Origin: Planctomycetota bacterium
Lineage (GTDB): Bacteria > Planctomycetota > Phycisphaerae > WQYP01
DNA: 8,524 nucleotides
NCBI GenBank assembly: GCA_021852225.1
Contig: JAJZOA010000222.1
Span: 1-8,524 of the forward strand
Direction: 5' to 3'
The notes beneath the pieces are model-generated. The model was not told the origin of the DNA and made no database searches. It was given only the letters and a program-made list of their open reading frames with translations. Positions within the stretch are counted from its first letter, which is position 1. Each line of letters begins with the position of its first letter. Positions 1 through 6,001 of the stretch are shown here, in pieces. The position numbers and the translations under genes are program-made.

Positions 1-27
1 GAATCGTTTCCGGAGGGTGAAGATTTT

Positions 28-44
28 TGAAAGGGCAAATTTCA
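28..44. promoter_or_regulatory. Candidate activator-binding inverted repeat upstream of the sigma-54 promoter
   Basis: TGAAAGGGCAAATTTCA has 5-nt arms (TGAAA and TTTCA) around a 7-nt spacer. Its centre is about 100 nt before the predicted sigma-54 start site, within the usual distance for a bacterial enhancer-binding protein. The surrounding A/T-rich stretch (about 20-110) would suit DNA bending. The arms are short and only one copy is seen, so this is a weak candidate. I see no convincing gene in 1-108. Confidence 0.2.
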
Positions 45-108
45 TCGGTTTTAGCTCAATTTTTGTATTCCGTCCGGCGGAGGAAATATTTTTTGAGGTT
101 TTAGTGAA

Positions 109-126
109 TTGGCACGTTAGTTGCAT
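109..126 (+). promoter_or_regulatory. Sigma-54 (RpoN) -24/-12 promoter
   Basis: TTGGCACGTTAGTTGCAT matches the sigma-54 consensus TTGGCACG-N4-TTGCW at every conserved position. The invariant GG is at 111-112 and the invariant GC at 123-124, with exactly 10 nt between them. Initiation about 12 nt past the -12 element puts the start near G136. Sigma-54 promoters need an AAA+ activator bound upstream, so the downstream unit should be switched on by a specific signal. The promoter points into a region with no convincing gene but with a terminator about 270 nt on. Confidence 0.8.
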
Positions 127-135
127 TATTAGTCT

Positions 136-404
136 GGTGCGAGCTGAGGCATCGAAGTGAAGATGCGAGAGGCAGACAGAGGCAAGTGTGACTGGGAAGC
201 CAGTCATGGTTGCCGGGAAGACAGGAGCAGAGAAGTCTTCACGAGCCTCAGCCGTATTGAAAATTCAGGTGCATGGTGCAGACCAAAAAGCTTAAGCACA
301 AATTGGGGGTCTGTGTCTGATTGATCTGCTCCATGCATTTCCCAAACTCGTTTCCTCCTCCGCCAGGCCGTGTGGATATACCCTCCTCCACACGGCTTTT
401 TTTT
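136..404 (+). ncRNA. Putative sigma-54-dependent structured small RNA, about 269 nt, unassigned family
   Basis: The unit is bounded by a sigma-54 promoter (start near 136) and an intrinsic terminator (end near 404). The 5' domain is closed by an 8-bp helix, GCTGAGGC (143-150) with GCCTCAGC (245-252). Inside are three hairpins: 149-166 (GCATC/GATGC, sharing 2 nt with the closing helix); 181-214 (14 pairs including two G-T wobbles and one G-G mismatch, capped by a GAAG loop); and 217-240 (GAAGAC/GTCTTC, 12-nt purine loop). The 3' domain is a long hairpin: 270-276 pairs with 331-337 and, past one T-T mismatch, 278-282 pairs with 325-329. A pyrimidine-rich linker with CCTCCTCC (354-361) leads to the terminator. 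A 53-codon ATG frame (163-324) runs through the helices. Its roughly 48% GC at third positions and several AGA/AGG arginine codons do not look coding, but a small protein is not excluded. CrcZ and the Qrr RNAs are precedents for sigma-54-driven small RNAs, though I see no clear likeness to them. Function unknown. Confidence 0.68.
367..404 (+). terminator. Strong intrinsic terminator of the small RNA
   Basis: GCCGTGTGGA (367-376) pairs perfectly with TCCACACGGC (387-396) across a 10-nt loop (TATACCCTCC), followed directly by eight T (397-404). The T run lies only on the + side, so it acts on rightward transcription. It should keep the upstream transcript from running into the gene at 633. The loop is C/U-rich and complementary to Shine-Dalgarno-type sequence, which could matter if the RNA acts by base pairing. 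Confidence 0.92.
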
Positions 405-564
405 GCGCGCCGCGAATCGGATTCCCGTCATTCCGCGATTGCGACCGCGATCGCCCATTGGACACTGCCAATCGCTGATCTGCCAATTGCACTCCGGAAT
501 TTGAAATTTTGGCCCTGAAATTGGCATTCGACGCCCAATTCCTGCGCCGCCGCGTGCCACCTCT

Positions 565-592
565 GTTACATTCCGCCATCCCCCCGCATAAT
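565..592 (+). promoter_or_regulatory. Possible sigma-70-type promoter for the lipid-repair fusion gene
   Basis: GTTACA (565-570, 4 of 6 to the -35 consensus) and CATAAT (587-592, 5 of 6 to the -10 consensus) are 16 nt apart. Start would be near 599, giving a leader of about 34 nt before the GTG at 633. Some promoter is expected here because the terminator at 404 isolates the gene from upstream transcription. The rest of 405-632 shows only loose, degenerate repeats of a TGCCAATYGC-like word (for example 466-475 and 481-490). Confidence 0.35.
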
Positions 593-610
593 ACCGACAT
601 CAGGATATTC

Positions 611-625
611 CTGCCGCGGAGGCAG
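611..625 (+). promoter_or_regulatory. Ribosome-binding site within a small hairpin
   Basis: GGAGG (618-622) lies 10 nt before the GTG start at 633, good Shine-Dalgarno spacing that supports that start. CTGCC (611-615) pairs with GGCAG (621-625) around a GCGGA loop, so part of the site would be held in a 5-bp GC-rich hairpin and translation may be damped. An alternative ATG at 657, in frame at codon 9, has a weaker AGAGG (646-650). Confidence 0.4.
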
Positions 626-632
626 ACGAACT

Positions 633-3600
633 GTGGATCAACTTCAGAGGCGAATTATGCCCGATGTTCTGCCGCCGACAACCGATGATCAGAATATTCC
701 CGTCAGTGCCGCGGCTGCAATTCAGGAAGCGCAACTTGCCGCGGAAATCCGCCAGGGGCGATCGCGCTTTCTGGCGATGGCCATCGCCTACGCTTTGGGT
801 AATTTTAATGACAACTTCATGAAGCAGTCGGTCAGTCTGCTGGCTGTTGCCCATCACCATGCCGCGCTTCAGGGCTGGATTTCCACATTTTATACGCTGC
901 CATTTCTGCTTTTTGCCGCCCCGGCGGGCTGGATGGCCGACCGTTTCAGCCGCCGCAATGTGGTCATTTTTGCCAAAGCCATGGAATTGCTGTTTCTTAG
1001 CCTTGGGGCCTGGGCGGTGCTGACGCTCAACTGGCCAGTCATTATCACGGTTATTTTTCTGATGGCCTTTCAGGCCAATATATTCGGGCCATCGCTGGTG
1101 GGCAGTATTCCGGATATTTATCCAGCCAGTTTCGTAGTCGAGGCCAATTCGCGACTTAAATCCATCATCACCGCGGCCATACTGGTTGGCGTGATAGTGG
1201 CGGGTATCGCCCTTAGCGCCAGTGGCATGGTCCACCTGCCGGGTTTTCTTCGGCCCGCCGGCCATGGGGCGGCGCACACATCGGCGGTAACAGCAGGGGG
1301 AAAATCCGCAACAGCCGTGCATTCGGTGGTAATACCGAATGGAGATATATCCCGCGGCAGAGTGGTAGTCGCGGTGATTCTGGTATGTGTCGCGATTGCG
1401 GGATTGCTGGTGAGCTTTGGCGTTCCCCGCCGCGCGCCCGCAAATCCGAAAGCGACATTTCCCTGGGCGGGTCCGCTGAATTCTGCGTTTGAACTTCATC
1501 GCCTCTGGCCGGATCGGCTGTTGCGAACCGCCATCCTCGCGGACAGCTATTTCTGGCTGATCGCGGTGTTGCAGGTTCTGGTTATTAATCAGATGGGCAT
1601 CGCACAGTTTCACCTGACCAAACTTCGCACCAGCTACCTTTCGCTGGCGGAACTCGTTGGCGTGGTAATGGGTTCACTGGTTGCGGGCAAAATTACCAAG
1701 CGCGAAGCCGGACTTTGGGCCAGTGCCCCGGCGGCCGGGGCGTTGGCGCTGTTTTTAATTGCCATCGGTGCCGCCCCGCTGCTTCCGGCAGATGCCAGAC
1801 TTGCTTTCTGTGTTTTTGTGCTGGCTGGCGCGGGCGTATCCGGTGGAATTATGATGGTGCCGCTGGAAAGCTTTTTCCAGGTCCGTCCGGCGGCCGAACA
1901 CCGCGGCCGGGTGATTGCGGCGGCATGGTTTGTCGGCTATGTGGGCATTTTATGCGGCAGTCTGCTGTACACGCCGTTAAGCAGCGCATTCAAGCCAACC
2001 GCCATATTCATGATCGGCGGCTTTGCCACCATTCCCGTGGCGCTGTGGATGTCCACCGTTTTCGTTCGCAATCGGCCGGGCATAGCATCCTGGCCGGCAC
2101 GGGTCTTGTGCCTGAAGGCCCGCTGCATTCTGCCGCTGCGCTACCGTGTCAGGGTAAATGGAATTGATGCCGTTGCGCAAAAAGGCCGCAATGGAATTCT
2201 TTTTTTGCCCAATCATCCAGCCCTGATTGACCCGGTTATTGTCACCGCGTGGCTGCATGGCCGCTTCGCCGTGCGTCCGCTGGCGCTGGAAAATCAGATA
2301 CACAAACCGATTGTCCGGCAAATCGCGGACATTCTGGGCGTGCTGCCCATCGCCGACGTTTCCAGAGTGGATCGCGAAGCGGCGGACCGCGCCGACGAAG
2401 CCATTGGAACCTGCATTGAAGCCCTGCGGCGCGGCGAAAATGTGCTGCTTTATCCGGCGGGCCGCATTATGCGGTCGCGGGTGGAAAAACTCGGCGCAGT
2501 CAGCGGCGCCCATCGGATACTCAGGGAATTGCCGGATATCCGTGTGGTGCTGGTGCGCACCACCGGCCTGTGGGGCAGCAGTTTCGGCTGGGCGGCCGGC
2601 GGCGCGCCGGATCTGGCCAGAGGCCTGCTTGGGCATCTTCCCGCCCTGCTGGCCAGTGGACTGTTCTTCGCCCCGCGGCGCGCCGTAACCGTGACTCTGG
2701 CCGAACCGGCGGATATCCCCCGGACTGCTGATAAATCTACATTTAATACATATCTTGATTCGTTTTATAATGCCGATGCGCCCGCCGCCCGCTATATTCC
2801 TTACAGCCGGTGGGAAACCGGCAGCCCCCATGACCTGCCCGAACCGCGGGCCGCAACCGCCGCCGCCGCGGATGCCGATATTCCCCCCGCCACACGCCAG
2901 ATCATCTGTGATTATCTGCGCCAGGAAACCGGCGCGGCGGCGGTGAGTGAGACCCAGCAGCTTGCCGGCGACCTGGGGATGGACAGCCTGGCGGTGACCG
3001 ACCTGATATTCTGGCTGGAAAAGGAATTCGCCGTGGCCGTACCCAATGTCGAAGCGCTGCAATCCGTCGCGGATGTCATGCGGGCGGCCTGTGGAAAGCT
3101 ATCCGCCGAAGCCTTCGATGTTCGCATCACACCCCCCACTGCAGCCTGGATGAAGGATTCTTCTGATGAGCGTGTGCAGATTCCCCCCGGTCATACCATT
3201 CAGGAAGTGTTTCTGACACAGGCTCTGATGAATCCGGGGCGGATCGCCGCCGCCGACCTGCAGCGCGGCCCTCGAACCTATCGCGATCTGATCACCTCCC
3301 TTTTCGCCCTGCGGGGGCCGATATCCAATCTTCCGGGAAATTACATTGGCATTCTGCTACCGGCCTCGGTTGCGGTGGATACGGTTTTTCTGGCGGCTCT
3401 TTTTTCGGGCAAAACGCCCGTGATGATCAACTGGACCGCGGGCCAGCGGAATATCCGCCACGCCATGGACCTGCTGGGAATTCAGCACATTCTTACATCT
3501 GAACTTCTGCTTCAGCGGCTGGCCGGCCAGGGTATTGACCTTTCCGACCTGCGATCCGCCATGGTCCCGCTGGAAAAGCTGGCCCAGAACCTGGGCATGC

Positions 3601-4754
3601 CCGAGAAACTTTCCGCCGCGATGAATGCCCGGCTTATGCCCCGCCGACTGCTGCGAATTCCCGGTCGCGGAAGTCTGGAAGCAAAGCCGAATTCCGTGGC
3701 CGTTGTGCTGTTTACCAGCGGTTCAGAATCACTTCCAAAAGCCGTCGGACTGACCCATGAAAACCTGCTGATCAATATTCATGATGCGCTGGAAAGTTTC
3801 CGGATATGCCGGTCTGACCGCTTTCTTGGCATGTTGCCGCCGTTCCATTCCTTCGGCCTTACCGGCACCATGCTCCTTCCGATTCTTTCCGGTGTGCGGG
3901 TGGTGCATTACCCGAATCCGAATGATGTCACCACGCTGGCAAAACTGATTGCGGCATGGCGGGTTTCCATTCTGCTGGGCACGCCTACTTTTGTATCCAA
4001 CATCATGCGGGCTGCCGGAGATGCGGATATGTCCGCAGTGCGGCTGTGCGTGACCGGCGCGGAAAAATGCCCCCCCGCAGTATATGACTTGCTCCGGAGT
4101 CGCTGCAAAAAGGCCAATATCCTGGAGGGTTATGGCATTACCGAATGCTCGCCCTTTGTTTCAGTTGTCCGACAGGAAAATCCGATGCCTGGAACCATTG
4201 GCCGTGCATTGCCTTCGGTAGAATGTCAGATTCTGGATATTGATACCAATCAGCCCTGTCCGCCGGGCCGCACCGGCATGTTGCTGGTGCGTGGACCGAG
4301 CATTTTTCCCGGCTACCTGAACTATCAGGGTGCATCGCCATTTGTTCAATGGAACAGTCAGACCTGGTACAAAACCGGAGATCTGGTGGCCATGGACGCA
4401 CAGGGAAACATGACATTTATGGGTCGACTGAAACGGTTTGTGAAAATCGGCGGAGAAATGGTCTCCCTTCCGGCCATTGAAGAAGTGCTGAACGCCCGGT
4501 TCCCCGCCGCCGCGGAGGCCGGTCCGGGAATTGCCGTCTTGCCCACGGCAGATGAGGACCATCCGGAACTGGTGCTGTTTACCACGCAGCAAATAGATCG
4601 TGCCGCGGCCAACGAAGCGATCCGTCAGGCCGGTCTCTCCGGTCTGCATAATGTGCGCATGATTCGCCAGATAAGTGCTATGCCCCTGTTGGGCACCGGC
4701 AAAACCGATTACCGCGCGCTGACCGAATTGCTGAAAACCAGCGGACCGGAATAA
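633..4754 (+). CDS. Fused lysophospholipid transporter (LplT-like) / PlsC acyltransferase / acyl carrier protein / acyl-ACP synthetase
   Basis: This 1373-residue inner-membrane protein probably brings lysophospholipids across the membrane and re-acylates them. Residues ~45-475 are a major-facilitator domain opening with NFNDNFMKQ (57-65), typical of LplT; a polar Gly/Ala/His-rich loop near 200-240 looks like an insertion. Residues ~500-700 are a PlsC-type acyltransferase with the catalytic HX4D motif (H528, D533). Its second motif reads YPAGR (607-611), with Ala609 where Aas and PlsC proteins usually have Glu. Residues ~745-815 are an acyl carrier protein, GMDSL, with Ser785 as the expected phosphopantetheine site. 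Residues ~840-1373 are an AMP-forming synthetase with all core motifs: FTSGSESLPK (1027-1036), GYGITE (1166-1171), YKTGD (1246-1250), GRLKRFVKIGGE (1264-1275) and GTGKTDYR with catalytic Lys1357. In E. coli LplT and Aas are separate proteins of one operon and Aas uses free ACP. The fusion of all functions plus an internal carrier is the unusual point. GTG start chosen for GGAGG 10 nt upstream; ATG 657 is the alternative. Domain calls are firm; substrate is inferred. Confidence 0.96.
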   Translation: MDQLQRRIMPDVLPPTTDDQNIPVSAAAAIQEAQLAAEIRQGRSRFLAMAIAYALGNFNDNFMKQSVSLLAVAHHHAALQGWISTFYTLPFLLFAAPAGWMADRFSRRNVVIFAKAMELLFLSLGAWAVLTLNWPVIITVIFLMAFQANIFGPSLVGSIPDIYPASFVVEANSRLKSIITAAILVGVIVAGIALSASGMVHLPGFLRPAGHGAAHTSAVTAGGKSATAVHSVVIPNGDISRGRVVVAVILVCVAIAGLLVSFGVPRRAPANPKATFPWAGPLNSAFELHRLWPDRLLRTAILADSYFWLIAVLQVLVINQMGIAQFHLTKLRTSYLSLAELVGVVMGSLVAGKITKREAGLWASAPAAGALALFLIAIGAAPLLPADARLAFCVFVLAGAGVSGGIMMVPLESFFQVRPAAEHRGRVIAAAWFVGYVGILCGSLLYTPLSSAFKPTAIFMIGGFATIPVALWMSTVFVRNRPGIASWPARVLCLKARCILPLRYRVRVNGIDAVAQKGRNGILFLPNHPALIDPVIVTAWLHGRFAVRPLALENQIHKPIVRQIADILGVLPIADVSRVDREAADRADEAIGTCIEALRRGENVLLYPAGRIMRSRVEKLGAVSGAHRILRELPDIRVVLVRTTGLWGSSFGWAAGGAPDLARGLLGHLPALLASGLFFAPRRAVTVTLAEPADIPRTADKSTFNTYLDSFYNADAPAARYIPYSRWETGSPHDLPEPRAATAAAADADIPPATRQIICDYLRQETGAAAVSETQQLAGDLGMDSLAVTDLIFWLEKEFAVAVPNVEALQSVADVMRAACGKLSAEAFDVRITPPTAAWMKDSSDERVQIPPGHTIQEVFLTQALMNPGRIAAADLQRGPRTYRDLITSLFALRGPISNLPGNYIGILLPASVAVDTVFLAALFSGKTPVMINWTAGQRNIRHAMDLLGIQHILTSELLLQRLAGQGIDLSDLRSAMVPLEKLAQNLGMPEKLSAAMNARLMPRRLLRIPGRGSLEAKPNSVAVVLFTSGSESLPKAVGLTHENLLINIHDALESFRICRSDRFLGMLPPFHSFGLTGTMLLPILSGVRVVHYPNPNDVTTLAKLIAAWRVSILLGTPTFVSNIMRAAGDADMSAVRLCVTGAEKCPPAVYDLLRSRCKKANILEGYGITECSPFVSVVRQENPMPGTIGRALPSVECQILDIDTNQPCPPGRTGMLLVRGPSIFPGYLNYQGASPFVQWNSQTWYKTGDLVAMDAQGNMTFMGRLKRFVKIGGEMVSLPAIEEVLNARFPAAAEAGPGIAVLPTADEDHPELVLFTTQQIDRAAANEAIRQAGLSGLHNVRMIRQISAMPLLGTGKTDYRALTELLKTSGPE

Positions 4755-4799
4755 CCCGCGCGGCTGTAAATTTTTGTTCCCAGGAGTTATCCTTTCACC

Positions 4800-5849
4800 A
4801 TGACCTTGCCCAAAACGTTCATAGTTACCGGATCCCCTGATCCCACGCCTTCCACCGAGGCGCAAATCGCCGCGCGAATGGAGGCCTTTTCCAGTCATTT
4901 TTCCGCGATGGAAAACGAAATGGGAAAAGTGATTGTCGGCAATCGCCAGATTATCCGCCATACGCTGCTGTGCCTGCTGACCGGCGGGCATGTGCTGCTG
5001 GAAGGCGTGCCGGGACTGGGTAAAACCCTGCTGGTGCGAACTTTGGCGCAGGTTCTGGACCTGACCTTTTCCCGCATTCAGTTCACACCAGATCTGATGC
5101 CCGCGGACATTATTGGCACCAGCATTCTGGTGGCCGATGCGATGGGCAATCGAACCCTGCAGTTCCAACCCGGACCGCTGTTCGGCAATCTGATTCTGGC
5201 GGACGAAATCAACCGGGCCACACCCAAAACACAATCAGCCCTGCTGGAGGCGATGGCCGAACGAAGCGCCAGCGTGGGCCGCACCACGCACAAAATGCCC
5301 GAACCCTTTTTTGTTCTGGCCACCCAGAATCCGCTGGAAATGGAGGGAACCTATCCGCTGCCGGAAGCCCAGCTTGACCGCTTTGCCGTTAAATTGCGCG
5401 TGGAAATTCCCACGGAGGCCGAGCTTCTGGAAATTATGCAGCGCACCACAGGCACACTGCACGCAAGCTCTTTTACCCTTATTCACGCCGCCATGCTGGC
5501 CGATATGAAAAACATGGTGCGCCTTATTCCCATCAGCCATGACTTGCAACGGTACATCGCGCGGCTGATCATGGCGACCCATGCGGAAAATCCAGCTGCC
5601 ACCGACATGGTAAAACAATATGTCCGTCATGGCAGCAGCCCGCGCGGCGCGCAGTCTATCATGCTGATGGCCAAAGCAATGGCTCTGGTGCAAAACCGCC
5701 CCCACGCCTCGCTGGCCGATATTCAGGCGATGGCCATTCCCGCACTGGCCCACCGCCTGATCTGCTCCATTGAAGCATCTCTGGACGGCGTGACGCCCGA
5801 GGCTATCATCCGCGACCTGCTGACGCGCATTCTTCCAGAGCCAGACTGA
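4800..5849 (+). CDS. MoxR-family AAA+ ATPase
   Basis: The 349-residue protein is a cytoplasmic AAA+ ATPase of the MoxR family, a group thought to act as chaperones that mature or activate partner protein complexes. Walker A is EGVPGLGKT (68-76, Lys75). Walker B ends in Asp135-Glu136 of ADEINRA. Sensor 1 is ATQNP (Asn177), followed by the family signature EGTYPLPEAQLDRF with the likely arginine finger Arg194. GSSPRG carries the sensor-2 Arg282. Length and motif order are normal. AGGAG (4782-4786) lies 13 nt before the ATG, slightly far. Only 45 nt separate it from the lipid-repair gene, with no visible terminator, so co-transcription is likely. MoxR genes usually sit beside DUF58 and von Willebrand A domain genes. 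None follows here, so the partner is unknown. Confidence 0.96.
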   Translation: MTLPKTFIVTGSPDPTPSTEAQIAARMEAFSSHFSAMENEMGKVIVGNRQIIRHTLLCLLTGGHVLLEGVPGLGKTLLVRTLAQVLDLTFSRIQFTPDLMPADIIGTSILVADAMGNRTLQFQPGPLFGNLILADEINRATPKTQSALLEAMAERSASVGRTTHKMPEPFFVLATQNPLEMEGTYPLPEAQLDRFAVKLRVEIPTEAELLEIMQRTTGTLHASSFTLIHAAMLADMKNMVRLIPISHDLQRYIARLIMATHAENPAATDMVKQYVRHGSSPRGAQSIMLMAKAMALVQNRPHASLADIQAMAIPALAHRLICSIEASLDGVTPEAIIRDLLTRILPEPD

Positions 5850-5865
5850 AACGCCCCAGCCTGTG

Positions 5866-5895
5866 TTGACGGCCTTCGCATGGTTGCGTCATACT
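5866..5895 (+). promoter_or_regulatory. Possible sigma-70-type promoter for the beta-propeller gene
   Basis: TTGACG (5866-5871, 5 of 6 to consensus) and CATACT (5890-5895, 4 of 6) are 18 nt apart, just after the MoxR stop codon. Start would be near 5902, giving a leader of about 100 nt to the preferred ATG at 6002. The match is moderate and untested. It suggests the beta-propeller gene can be transcribed separately from the two genes before it. Confidence 0.35.
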
Positions 5896-5985
5896 GCATA
5901 GCCATCAGACCCGGCATGCGGATGATCGGCGGGAATAGCCGATGCCGGCAATATCCAGGTACGTTTGGACACGAATCCCAAATAC

Positions 5986-5990
5986 GGAGG
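5986..5990 (+). promoter_or_regulatory. Ribosome-binding site that decides the start of the beta-propeller gene
   Basis: GGAGG lies 11 nt before the ATG at 6002. The longer in-frame start at 5942 has no comparable site upstream. The 6002 start also shortens an already long N-terminal region before the signal-peptide core, so it is preferred. Confidence 0.6.
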
Positions 5991-6001
5991 CGAACAGGGC
6001 T

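Noticed and set aside
1..45. A minus-strand ATG at 45-43 opening a frame to the left edge (MKFALSKIFTLRKRF).
   Set aside because: Only 15 codons with no clear ribosome-binding site. It could be a divergent gene but cannot be supported from this window.
76..84. GGCGGAGGA as the reverse complement of 356-364, a possible long-range pairing partner of the RNA.
   Set aside because: It lies upstream of the sigma-54 start and would not be in the same transcript; purine-rich chance match.
163..324. A 53-codon + strand frame (ATG at 163, stop TGA 322-324) inside the sigma-54 transcript.
   Set aside because: It overlaps near-perfect hairpins, has about 48% GC at third positions unlike a gene of this genome, uses several AGA/AGG arginine codons, has only a distant GAGG (146-149) and matches no family I know. 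It remains the main rival to the non-coding reading and would be tested by codon-level conservation.
451..510. Loose 15-nt periodicity of TGCCAATYGC-like words.
   Set aside because: Only two copies match well (466-475 and 481-490). The rest is too degenerate to call a repeat array.
204..600. Two overlapping minus-strand frames of 118 and 102 codons and a + frame 321-518.
   Set aside because: They run through the terminator hairpin and RNA helices, have basic low-quality protein sequence and no recognisable domain.
600..1613. Long minus-strand frames opposite the three genes (for example 600-1613, 1977-3062 and 4161-5234).
   Set aside because: They are shadows of strongly supported + strand genes whose domain motifs are intact, and their sequences are Gly/Arg/His/Gln-rich without domains.
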